Program-made: the position numbers and the translations under genes
Notes under the pieces: model-generated
The model's database searches: none
Seen by the model: the letters and a program-made list of their open reading frames with translations, nothing else
What the model was told of the DNA's origin: nothing
Origin: Zea mays
Lineage: Eukaryota; Streptophyta; Magnoliopsida; Poales; Poaceae
Length of the DNA: 64,000 nt
Assembly: GCF_902167145.1 (NCBI RefSeq)
Contig: NC_050099.1
Coordinates: 14,150,434 to 14,214,433 of the forward strand
Reading direction: 5' to 3'
In this document: one piece after another, positions 54,073-64,000 of the stretch
Layout: every line of letters begins with the position of its first letter
Position numbering within the stretch: position 1 is the first letter of the stretch

Positions 54073-55226
54073 GGTATATAGCAAAATGGTGCCAAGTATA
54101 TAAATTGGTAGGGTAACTATCAAGTCATGACCTACTCTTACGCCTGTTGCTTTGTATCACTTATCAATAATATTAATCTTTTTTATCCAGATAGCTTCAT
54201 CCACCATGTAGATTGCTGAGTTTCATCTTCCTTTGTGGCTCATTCCGAGGACATTTGAAGGCTGTTGAGGATATGTTGTATTTCCGTTTTATCCATGGAA
54301 GAGGGAGTACATAGAGCTTCGCTGGCAGACAGCACTAGTTCGGCAGATTTATTACATTTTAGGGCTAGTTTGGCAACTCTATTTTCCCTTGGGAAACGAA
54401 GTAATTTCCGTTGGTAAAATAAAAATCCTTGGAAAAAATAGGGTTGCCAAACTAGCCATTTATCGTATTTAAAATATCGAACTTGGTAGTGTATATATAT
54501 TATATCTGGAAGTGCTAGATTAGCATCACCCTCTTGGATAATGTTAGCATTTAGCAGGGTTACACACGATGTACTAGTGTATGTATTCTCATTCTAGAGA
54601 TGCTGTAGAGTCTCCTGCTTATCCGGGTATAGACGTTACAGTTTCACATCTGTTGTGCCGAGATGGTGATGGTAATAGTAAGTAAAAAAAAAAAAAAACT
54701 CGCAGCAGCTTCCTGTTTCAGATATCCTGTAGATTCTGCTGTTGCTGTTGTGACGGGGATAGATTAGAATCAGACTTTTTCCTTGTTCATGTTTTGCTTA
54801 CGTGAGGGCATCTGCTAGATTGTTACTGTTATGTCAGTTTTTTAACCTGATTTGGGTATAAATAAGATTCTGTGTTGAACATGCCAAATGCCCTAAGCCT
54901 GTTAAATTTGCTACCAAAATGTTGTGACGGAGATAGATTCAAATCAGATTTTTTTTACCTTGTTCATGTTTTGCTTACGTGAGAGCATCTGCTAGACTGT
55001 TACTGTTGTGTCAGTTTCCCCCCCTGATTCGGGTATAAAGAAGTTTCTGGTTTGAACATGCCAAATGCTCTGAGCCTGTTAATTTTGCTACCAAAGTTAG
55101 AAAAAAAACTAACAGGGACAAGAAAGAAGCTAGATTATATCATAATTCAATTTTCAGTAGGAGCTACGCCAGTCGTTCTTTTTTTTATATTAAAAAGGGA
55201 ATCTCAAGAGCAACTTGAAATATGTT
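54073..55226 (+). other. ULP 3' UTR/downstream region with a 174-bp tandem duplication
   Basis: No coding sequence was seen. Two similar copies of a roughly 174-bp block lie at about 54747-54920 and 54921-55097: TGACGGRGATAGATT at 54751 and 54925, and TTGTTCATGTTTTGCTTACG in both. A poly-A run is at 54685-54699. The poly(A) site of the gene is not obvious. Confidence 0.6.
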
Positions 55227-55234
55227 CTGCATTG

Positions 55235-55733
55235 TAGGGCTGGAAAATTAGCTCGAGGCTCGCGAGCCGGCTCGAGCTCGGAGTGGCTCGGTTTGGAGCG
55301 GCTCGCGAGCCTCGAACGAGCCGAGTTGAGCCTCTTCTTCGAGCTCGTTTTTACAGCGAGCCGAGCCGAGCTGGCTCGTGAGCCGGCTCGCGAGCCTTGC
55401 AAAAATGGTCAATTTATGTAATAATAATGAATATTAGATGATTTTATGGATAATAGCTCATTTTTTAGTTTTTGATGATGAATATATTACAAGTTATAAT
55501 TTAATTTACTCATAATGTAAAATGATGATTCTATATTTCAAATTTATATAATGTTAATTCACCAAATAATGCAACGAAAAGTACCAAAATATGGCTCGCG
55601 AGCCGAGCCGGCTCGCGAGCCAAGGTCGAGCCGAGCCGAGCCTCTTTCGTCAGCTCGTGGAATGGACGAGCCGAGCCGAGCTCGTTCAGGCACCGAGTCG
55701 AGCCGAGCTCGGCTCGGCTCGTTTCCAGCCCTA
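55235..55733. mobile_element. hAT-type MITE (TIR TAGGGCTGGAAA), TSD CTGCATTG
   Basis: TAGGGCTGGAAA at the left and TTTCCAGCCCTA at the right are perfect inverted ends. Exact CTGCATTG repeats flank it at 55227-55234 and 55734-55741. The terminal 150 bp on each side is dense in GAGCCGGCTCG motifs. It encodes no transposase. It is longer and cleaner than its relative at 8949-9368. Confidence 0.93.
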
Positions 55734-55741
55734 CTGCATTG

Positions 55742-56932
55742 CTAGTTTGCTGCTTTAGTGCCGATATATGAGATCCAATCCAAGGGTTACTGAGGCTAGG
55801 CTCGCTCCAACGGGAGGCATACAAATCGGGCAGCCATCTGTACTTTTGGCTGGTGTCTGTAGTTTAACTGTCCAGCCATACGCTAGATCTTTCTAACAGC
55901 ATAGCTATTCATACGTTCAGCTGGAATGGAGTAGACGCTGAGCCCAGTGACCGGTCAAGAACGAAGAATTTAGCTGCCGGTCATAGTACCAGTCAATATA
56001 GCTTTTCTCTTTCCTGCCTTCTATTTTGGTCGGTCTGTTTAGCTGCTCTGTTGGAAGAAAGCTTCTCTCTCCTGCCTTCCATTTTGGCTGGTCTATTTAG
56101 CTGCTCCGTTGGAAGAAGAATTGTACTGCTATAGTGGCTTTAGAGTAGCTATTTTAGCTTTGTCTGGCCGGATGGCTGCTCTGTTGGAGTGAACCTTAGA
56201 AAGTCAAGGCCCACGCTGTTCTGTGCCGACATCCTGTGATAAAATACAGCTACGATCCGTCCCTGTACAGTAGTACTAGCAGTTTCCAAGGTACAAGGTT
56301 ATCGATGTCTGCCTCGTTTCAACAGCTCGTGGCAGCAGATCTTGTTTTCGTATAGGACAACCGAGCATTGTTTTGTATTTAACAAAAAAAAAGAAGAGAC
56401 CCGTAAGGCGTCAGCTAACTCGAAAGAACAGATTCTCACCGGAATGAACAGCTACAGGAGTCTGTATGTATCTGGAGCAGGGACATGTTCTTTACGTTCC
56501 TTCTGATTCCTTGTCGATAAGGATATGCCTGTCGCCATGCTTCTACCGAGCAAATCAAAAAATGCAGAGCCTCTGAATTCCGTTGGCCAGTCTCGATCTC
56601 CTCAATGAAATGAAATGGACGCGTATGTAGTTCAGTGCTAGCAGCCCTTACCTTTCACTTCCACCACGTCAGTTTCCAACCACACTACTCATCGTCCTAT
56701 TTCCTATCGACCGTCGTTAGTCCTTGTTCACACAAGTGCTGTAATGTACAATTTTTACCATTAGCCTACGGAGTCATCAATGTTATATATATTTTCCTTT
56801 ACAAACTTATTTGATACACGATGTTTTTGTTTGGTGAAAAAATATTTTATGGGAAAAATCACATAATTCAAATAAAATAAGATAACAGTAAAAAAATAAA
56901 AAATAAATTACAAAGTTCTTATGTAAAGATAT
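55742..56932. other. Intergenic sequence with a short tandem duplication
   Basis: No gene was recognised. About 56005-56120 holds two copies of a 58-bp unit containing TTAGCTGCTCYGTTGGAAGAA. The rest is moderately AT-rich unique-looking sequence. Confidence 0.45.
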
Positions 56933-57716
56933 TGTTGTGGTCTATATTGTCGAAGGTCCTCTGATTAACTGTATTGCAAGATTGTGTTTTAAGAGTACAA
57001 TAAAATCCCTGCCGAAGATCACTTGTTCAGGAAGAAATAATTATCTGTCTAACATATAGCTTCGTGCGTGAACAAGTGTGTTTCAGGAACGTTTCTACTT
57101 GCAGACGAAGCTAACCTTCGACTAAAGCAGTAAACAAAGACGATTCATCTATGTATAAGCAGCAGAAGCGGCGGTCGAATGCGATGGCTTTGAGTACGAG
57201 CCGGGGAGGAAGTTACTGAACAACAAATGCTGAGACCCGCAAAGCAGAAGACAGAGAAAATATGATATTATCCTTATATCATTTGTAAACAGTGTATGAA
57301 AGCCTTGATGAGTATTAGCGTAAATATGTTCAAAGGCGGTTCGTCTCACCTATAAATAGATGAACATTGCACTTCATAAAGTACCTTTTTCCAAAGGGGT
57401 ATAGCTTCGTATTGTTTAGCCTTCGAAGAATCTTCGTGCTTTCTCTGTTCAGAAGCCGAAGGTATGTTTGTAAATTCATCTATTGTAATGGAAGATATAC
57501 TAAGAATGTTAAGGCAATGGAGATATGTTTCCATGTGTCATTTCATCTGTCTTATTCCATTTCATATTATTTCTGTTATACATTCTTGTTTGAAGGCCTT
57601 CATCCTTCGTATTAACACTTCGAAGGAGTGTTAACCCCAAGATGAAGGTCTTTATTCTTAACTTGTGTTGTCTTGATTTTTAACACCTTCAGAGGATTGA
57701 GATCAAGTACCCAACA
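56933..57716 (+). mobile_element. Solo LTR, TSD GATAT/GATAC
   Basis: It begins TGTTGTGG and ends CCCAACA (784 bp), with GATAT before (56928-56932) and GATAC after (57717-57721). It contains CCTATAAATAGATGAACA (about 57350), as does the LTR at 104-836, and several CTTCGAAGG motifs. No internal retrotransposon sequence adjoins it, so it is best read as a solo LTR left by recombination. Confidence 0.65.
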
Positions 57717-57721
57717 GATAC

Positions 57722-58263
57722 AATACAATTCCTCGTCCTCATCATCCTTCTCCACCTCTTCTATATTTTCTTCCTCATTTAATTCTAGTTGCTTGATTAA
57801 TTTTTTACAGCCAACCTGTGGGTCTTTTTTATATTATCATCCATGTTCAAGGTGGACTGGTCCAGCAATTTGGTCAAGTGCTCATACAATTTTGGTGGAC
57901 TATGATCTTCTCCATGACAGAGGGTACTCGTCGATACTCGTTGCTAGCTCCTTTCCTTGGTATTGAGCTCTTGCCCTATCATTGGCAATATGGTGTGTTG
58001 GGCCGACACTGCTCAGCGATGCAGAGTTATAACAACCTCATCCATCCTAATCCGTGCTACATTTAAAATAAAAAATATAACCAATCTACTATGCATATCG
58101 TCTATATGCAAACTATCTAGATAAAAAATTTCCTCGGTATCATATTATTTATCGTTGTGTATAAGGTTCGAGTCAAACTTATAAAATTTTGACTACAAAT
58201 AATTGTTTTGTTATTTAGCTTTGAAACATAATGTTCATATGCACCGATTTGTCTTAAAAAGTA
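57722..58263. other. Intergenic sequence, no gene recognised
   Basis: Small open frames over TC-rich sequence (57722-58066) have no recognisable domain. The rest is AT-rich. Confidence 0.35.
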
Positions 58264-58466
58264 CTCCCCCGTTTTTTATTTGACGCTTTTTAGTTCAAAA
58301 GTGAAATAGATGGCGTCATTTATTTGAGAATGGTGGTAGTAATTTTATAAAAGTATAAATATATTAAGAGTTTATTTTGTATTTTAACAAAAAAACATTG
58401 GTCAAAGTTTTATTTTAGAGTCCGTGTCGTTGTCCTAATTGACAAATAATAGGACACCACAGGGAG
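58264..58466. mobile_element. Stowaway-like MITE, weak
   Basis: CTCCCCCGTTTTTTATTTGACG at the left (preceded by TA) is roughly inverted at the right (TTGACAAATAATAGGACACC...GGGAG). The TA duplication is not preserved on the right, so the call is tentative. Confidence 0.35.
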
Positions 58467-58483
58467 CATGTTACACACTAGCA

Positions 58484-58592
58484 TATAGAGATGTCAATGA
58501 GGAATTTCCCACCGGGGTATAGCATCCTATCCCCATCCCCATCATGTTTGATCATCCACATACCCATCATGGGTGCAAAAATCATCACATAC
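58484..58592. mobile_element. hAT-MITE-like fragment cut by the Huck-like element
   Basis: TAGAGATGTCAATGAGGAAT and CCCCATCCCCATC motifs resemble the TAGGGATGGCAA MITE group. The sequence stops where the LTR begins at 58593, so the gypsy element inserted into it. The other half is beyond the window. Confidence 0.45.
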
Positions 58593-60150
58593 TGTCGGGG
58601 ACCATAATTAGGGGTACCCTCAAGACTCCTAAATCTCAGCTGGTAACCCCCATCAGCACAAAGCTGCAAAGGCCTGATGGGTGCGACTAAGTCAAGGATC
58701 GGTCCATTCGAGGGACGCGATCACGCCTCGCCCGAGCCCAGCCTCGGGCAAGGGCAGCCGACCCCGGAGGATCTACGTCTCGCCTGAGGCCCCCCTCCAG
58801 CAACGGACACACCTTCGGCTCGTCCGAGGTCCAGTCTTCACCAAGAAGCAACCTAGGCCAAATCGCCACGCCAACCGACCAAATCGCAGGGGCATTTAAT
58901 GCAAAGGTGGCCTGACACCTTTATCCTGACGCACGCCCTCCAGTCGACAGAGCTGAAGTGACCGCAGTCACTTCACCGCTCCACTGACCGGTCTGACAAG
59001 GGGACAGCGTCGCCTGCGTCGCACCGACTGCTGAGCCACTCGACAGAGTGAGGCTGACAGCAGCCAAGACCGGCCTCAGGCGCCATAGGAAACTCCGCTC
59101 CGCCCGACCCCAGGGCTCGGACTCGGGCTCAGCCCCGGAAGACGACAAATTCCGCTTCGCCCGACCCCAGGGCTCGGACTGGGGCTCAGCCCCGGAAGAC
59201 GACGAACTCCGCTTCGCCCGACCCCAGGGCTCGGACTCGGACTCAGCCCCGGAAGACGACGAACTCCGCTTCGCCCGACCCCAGGGCTCGGACTCGGGCT
59301 CAGCCCCGGAAGACGACGAACTCCGCTTCGCCCGATCCCAGGGCTCGGACTCAGCCCTGGCCTCAGCCGACGGTCTCCGCCTCGCCCGACCCAGGGGCTC
59401 GGACTTGACCTCGGCCTCGGAAGACAGACTCGACCTCGACCTCGGAGGAGCCTCCACATCGCCCAACCCAGGGCACGGACCGACCACGTCAACAGGAGGC
59501 GCCATCATTACCCTGCCCCAAGCTGACTCAGGCTACGGGGAACAAGACCGGCGTCCCATCTGGCTCGCTCCGCCAGACAAGTAATGATGGCGCCCCGCGC
59601 GCTCTATGACGATGGCGGCTCTCAGCCCCCTTACGGAAGCAAGAGGACGTCAGCAAGGACTCGATAGCCCCGACAGCTGTCCTTCCGCCAGGCTCCAGCG
59701 CTCCTCCGACGGCCACGACACCACACGAACCGGGTGCCAAAACCTCTCCGGCTGCCACGATGGCATGTACTTAGGGCGCTAGCTCTCCTCCGCTAGGCAC
59801 GTTAGCACACTGCTACACCCCCATTGTACACCTGGATCCTTTCCTTGCGCCTATAAAAGGAAGGACCAGGGCCCTCTTACAGAGGGTTGGCCGCGCGGGG
59901 AAGGACGGGACGGCGCTCGCGTGAGGCCGCTCGCTCCCTCCCGCGTGGACGCTTGTAACCCCCTACTGCAAGCGCACCCGACCAGGGCGCGGGACAAACA
60001 CGAAGGTCGCGGGATTCCACCTCTCACGCCCGTCTCCCTCCGGCTGCTTCCCCCCTTCGCGCTCTGTCTCGCGCCGACCCATCTGGGCTGGGGCACGCGG
60101 CGATAATTTACTCGTCGGTCCAGGGACCCCCCAGGTTCGAAACGCCGACA
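58593..60150 (+). repeat. 5' LTR of Huck-like element, with 57-bp internal repeats
   Basis: It starts TGTCGGGG and ends CGCCGACA. A 57-bp unit repeats about five times at 59095-59375 (CAGGGCTCGG at 59111, 59168, 59225, 59282, 59339). As 57 is 19 codons, open frames run through it on both strands, which is incidental. TATA-type CTATAAAAGGAAGG lies at about 59851. Confidence 0.88.
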
Positions 60151-60170
60151 GTTGGCGCGCCAGGTAGGGG
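60151..60170 (+). other. Primer binding region of Huck-like element
   Basis: GTTGGCGCGCCAGGTAGGGG directly follows the LTR end, the position and general form of a gypsy primer site. I cannot assign the tRNA with certainty. Confidence 0.6.
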
Positions 60171-60436
60171 CCTGCTGCGTGTTGACGAACAGCTTCCCGT
60201 CAAGCTCCAGATGGACAGTCTCCAGCAACCTTTCTAGCCCGGGACGGTGCTCCATTTCGGGAGTCTTGAGTTCATGTCCCTCGACTGCAGCTACAACATG
60301 ATACTCCTTCCCCCGCCGTGCGATAGCGACAATGGCGGCCGACAGCCCGCCCGCCGGCGGCGGAATCGACGACGTCTTCCCCGCGTGGTGGAAGAACAAC
60401 ATTCGAGCTCGCCCCGTTCCCTCCCCCGCCGACGGA

Positions 60437-60590
60437 GAGAAATTTGCTATTTTGCCACTCTCAAATTTGGCTGCCTATTATTATGCCATCCCGTGTCTAT
60501 GACTGGTGGGACCATCTGTGTCTATGATTTGTGGGTCCGATGGCATACTGGCGAAGCCCACAAATGATAATGGCAAAATTGCCAATGGCT
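60437..60590. mobile_element. 154-bp MITE in the Huck-like leader/gag
   Basis: CCGCCGACGGAG occurs on both sides (60425-60436 and 60591-60602), a duplication of roughly 9-12 bp. Ends AGAAATTTGCTATTTTGCCA and TGGCAAAATTGCCAATGGCT are partly inverted. The TSD length suggests a Mutator-like MITE, but the TIR is weak. Confidence 0.65.
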
Positions 60591-60688
60591 CCGCCGACGG
60601 AGGAGGAGGCGGGGCAACCAAGGCCAAGCAGGAGGCGGCACCTCGTCGGCTGTCGAGCGAGTCGACGGCGCCGACGCCCCAACGGGGG

Positions 60689-61594
60689 TAGGGATGGCAA
60701 TTTCACCCGCGGGTTCGGGCCCCGTCGGGTTTTGCACCCGTCGGGTTCGGGTTCGGGTGTAAAAATCCACCCACGGGTTAGACCCAAACCCGACCCGAAG
60801 CATTACGGGTGCGGGTGCGGGTTTTGATTTTCGCCCGCGGGTCACCCGGAACCCGGAGCTACGCCCGAAGCGCAGAGTTGCAGCCGGCCACCCGCCCAAG
60901 TCCCGTGCGCATCCAGTTTGTATTCCAGTGGGCCCTGAGAAAAACCCAAATCCCTCAACCCCAAGTCCCCAACCGGCCAGGGCCCAGGGCCAACCGGCCA
61001 ACCCTAGCAGGCTAGCACCAGGCGTCCAGGCGGCCGCGACCACAATAGACCACCAGATCCGCCCAGAGGCCAGACGCCACCACCAGATCCACAGGTGTAT
61101 AATGCATTAATGCTGTGGACCTGTGAACTATTTGTGTTTGACACATAGGCACGAACTTATTCTCATATGTATCATGTATTCATGTTACTGCTGTTATTAT
61201 TGTGAGACTGATGTAATCATGTAATGATGCTGGTACCATTTCAGTTTGAGACATGAATTTATTGTTGCAATGTTGCTGTTTTGTCTAAGATTATTACCTG
61301 TGAACTGTTTTTTGCTGCTGGGCCAGTGGGCCTTCACCTGGCGTCAGCCGGTCTGCTGGTCACAGCACGCACACGCACTAGTGATTACTGATTAGTGAAC
61401 ATGTGGAATAAAAACGGTGACTATGTGAAACCCGACGGGGACCCGAAACCCACCCGAAACCCGACGGGTGCGGGTGCGGGTGTGGGATTTCACCCGCGGG
61501 TGTGGTCGCGGGCGGGTTTGGGCTTATTCCGCAGGTGCGGTCGCGGGTGGGTTTTTTCTCCACCCGACCCGAACCCGACCCGTTGCCATCTCTA
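60689..61594. mobile_element. hAT-type element (TIR TAGGGATGGCAA), TSD AACGGGGG
   Basis: TAGGGATGGCAA at the left and TTGCCATCTCTA at the right are inverted with one change. Exact AACGGGGG repeats flank it at 60681-60688 and 61595-61602. The ends are rich in ACCCGACGGG repeats, the middle is AT-rich and noncoding. Huck-like sequence continues on both sides. Confidence 0.9.
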
Positions 61595-61599
61595 AACGG

Positions 61600-64000
61600 G
61601 GGGCACGTCGGACATCAACCTCACGTCTGAGACGAAGACGAGCGCCGTCTCCCCGCAACACGCCAATCCCAAGCAAACAGACGACGCCAGCACGCTCGCG
61701 AAGGACTTGCTGGGCGTCACCCTCGTACCTAAGACGACGGTGCAGCCAGTCCCTGACATGACTTCATCGCCGCCCGTCGACCAAGAGGTACCAACCGATT
61801 CCCATCTCACGCCTTTTGGATTCAGCCTCGACCCGCCAAGCGACTTCGCTTTGGTGGACGCTCTCGTAGAGGCGAGTCCAAACCCTCTGGGGTATCGTAT
61901 GCGGTCACCCTAGGACCGGCTAACGGACGTCTCGACCTACGGGCCCTCGGGGTCCGAGGAAGATGACGAGCCCGACTTCTGTTGGGATTTCTCCGGACTT
62001 GGTAACCCCAGTGCCATGTGGGACTTTATGACCGCATGCGACTACTGCCTTTCCGACTGTTCTGACGGTAGCCGCAGTCTCGGCGACGAGGACTGCGGCC
62101 CAAGTCGTGAATGTTTCCACGTCGATCTAGGGGGTCCCTCCGAAGGCAACCATCTTGGTATGCCGGAGAACGGTGATCTCCCTAGGCCTGTGCCTCGCGT
62201 TGACATCCTACGGGAGCTAGCTGTGGTCCCCGTTCCGGCGGGGGGTCATGACCCACAGCTCGAGCAAATCCGCGAGATGCAGGCCAGGCTCGACGAGGGG
62301 GCAGGAACACTTGAGCCGATCCGCCGGGACATCGGGCAGGAATGGGCGGGCCAACCTCCGGCCGGAGAAATGCGTCATCTACCCCAGGGTATCCAGCACC
62401 GCATCGTCGACGACGTCAGGGCAAGGCCGCCACCGGCTTCTAGTGGAGTCGGCCAGAACCTGGCTGCAGCGGCAATGCTTCTCCGCGCGATGCCGGAGCC
62501 ATCAACCACCGAGGGGCGGCGTATCCAGGGAGAGCTCAAGAATCTCTTGGAGGACGCCGCGGTCCGACGGGCCGAAAGCTCCGCCTCCCGAAGGTAGGGG
62601 TACCCCTCGGAACATCGCGCCGCGACTTCCCGATTCATGCGGGAAGCCTCGGTCCACACCGGGCGCACGCGCAACACAGCGCCTGCGGCCCCCGGGTCGC
62701 CTCGGCAACGAGCACCATCACCGCAACCGTCGGGCCCACCTCGACGAGAGGGTGCGCCGAGGCTACCACCCCAGGCGTGGGGGACGCTACGACATCGGGG
62801 AGGATCAGAGTCCCTCGCCCGAACCACCCGGTCCGCAGGCTTTCAGCCGCGCCATACGACGAGCGCCGTTCCCGACCCGGTTCCGAACCCCGACTACTAT
62901 CACAAAGTACTCGGGGGAGACGAGACCAGAACTGTGGCTCGCGGACTACCGGCTGGCCTGCCAACTAGGTGGAACGGACGATGACAACCTCATCATCCGC
63001 AACCTCCCCCTGTTCCTCTCCGACACCGCTCGCGCCTGGTTGGAGCACCTGCCTCCGGGGCAGATCTCCAACTGGGACGACCTGGTCCAAGCCTTCGCCG
63101 GCAATTTCTAGGGCATGTACGTGCGCCCTGGGAACTCCTGGGATCTCCGAAGCTACCGACAGCAGCCGGGAGAGTCTCTCCGGGACTACATCCGACGATT
63201 CTCGAAGCAGCGCACCGAGCTGCCCAACATCACCGATTCAGATGTCATCGGCGTGTTCCTCGCCGGCACCACCTGCCGCGACCTGGTGAGCAAGCTGGGT
63301 CGCAAGACCCCCACCAGGGCGAGCGAGCTGATGGACATCGCCACAAAGTTCGCCTCTGGCCAGGAGGCGGTTGAGGCCATCTTCCGGAAGGACAAGTAGC
63401 CCCAGGGCCACCCATCGGAAGATGTCCTCGAGGTGTCAACTCAGCGTGGTGCCAAGAAGAAAGGCAAGAAGAAGCCGCAAGCGAAACGCGCCGCCGCCGA
63501 CGCGGACCTTGTCGCCGCCGCCGAGTACAAGAACCCTCGGAAACCTCCCGGAGGTGCCAACCTCTTCGACAAGATGCTCAAGGAGCCGTGCCCCTATCAT
63601 CAGGGGCCCGTCAAGCACACCCTTGAGGAGTGCGCCATGCTTCGGCGCCACTTTCACAAGGCTGGGCCACCCACGGAGGGTGGCAGGGCACGCGACGATG
63701 ATAAGAAGGAAGATCACCAGGCAGGAGAGTTCCCCGAGGTCCGCGACTGCTTCATGATCTACGGTGGGCAAGTGGCGAACGCCTCGGCTCGGCACCGCAA
63801 GCAAGAGCGTCGGGAGGTCTGTTCGGTAAAGGTGGCGGCGCTAGTCTACCTAGACTGGTCCGACAAGCCCATCACCTTCGACCAAGCCGACCACCCCGAC
63901 CGCGTGCCGAGCCCGGGAAAATACCCGCTCGTTGTCGACCCCGTCATCGGCGACGTCAGGCTCACCAAGGTCCTCATGGATGGAGGCAGCAGCCTCAACA
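61600..64000 (+). pseudogene. Huck-like gag leading into protease, decayed and incomplete
   Basis: The reading uses one frame to about 62600 and another afterwards. Stops lie at 61911-61913 (TAG), 62595-62597 (TAG, near the frameshift), 63109-63111 (TAG, GNF-stop-GMYVRPG) and 63397-63399 (TAG). The retrotransposon gag domain is recognisable at about 62890-63330: YSGETRPELWLADYRLACQL, LPLFLSDTARAWLEHLPPGQ, LRDYIRRFSKQRTELPNI. CPYHQGPVKHTLEEC (about 63590) is a zinc-knuckle-like site. The window ends at VLMDGGSSLN, the start of the protease. The TAG stops probably arose from CAG, consistent with cytosine deamination in methylated DNA. Confidence 0.85.

Larger units (their letters stand above)
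58593..64000 (+). mobile_element. Huck-like Ty3/gypsy retrotransposon, 5' half (runs off window)
   Basis: A 5' LTR (58593-60150), primer site, and gag leading into protease at the window edge. The LTR start TGTCGGGGACCATAATTAGG and body are what I recall for maize Huck. The internal region carries two MITEs (60437-60590, 60689-61594) and several stops and a frameshift in gag, so this copy is old and inactive. Confidence 0.88.

Noticed and set aside
59048..59584. 178-codon repeat protein in the Huck-like LTR
   Set aside because: The frame is open on both strands only because the 57-bp LTR repeat is a multiple of three.

Overview
This is a stretch of a large grass nuclear genome, most likely maize (Zea mays). 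Maize-type Sirevirus (Opie/Ji group) and Huck-like LTR retrotransposons, Helitrons whose ends fit the published maize consensus, LINE1-type elements, LINE-tailed SINEs and hAT/PIF MITEs make up most of the sequence. Nothing bacterial or organellar was seen.

Layout. 1-836 is the 3' end of one LTR element. 1251-6905 is a decayed, 3'-truncated Sirevirus (+). 6906-12600 is repeat debris with two hAT MITEs that have exact 8-bp target duplications, a 40-bp minisatellite and a fragment of a nepenthesin-like aspartic protease gene. 12607-15856 is a Helitron carrying a PP2C phosphatase fragment, with a near-identical Helitron inserted inside it in the opposite orientation (13140-14762). 16912-21078 is a third Helitron carrying intron-containing pieces of an unidentified host gene. 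22113-36157 is a PIF/Harbinger transposon with 14-bp inverted ends and a TAA target duplication. Its transposase is split by a young, coding-intact Sirevirus (25554-34464, TSD AATAT).

The one convincing host gene is a SUMO/ubiquitin-like protease (peptidase C48, ULP) on the + strand at 36756-54072. It has eight exons whose phases all agree and give 300 codons plus a stop, with His157, Asp184 and Cys236 in the expected motifs. Intron 1 (5.6 kb) holds LINE pieces in both orientations, a hAT MITE and several SINEs. Intron 4 (10.4 kb) holds a chimeric Ty3/gypsy remnant, a LINE inserted in its gag, and a second LINE with an open ORF2 inserted inside the first.

Downstream are a hAT MITE (55235-55733), a solo LTR (56933-57716), MITE fragments, and from 58593 to the window end a decayed Huck-like gypsy element that itself carries two MITEs. 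The order of insertion can be read from target duplications at most junctions, so the window works as a stratigraphy of successive transposon invasions around a single gene.
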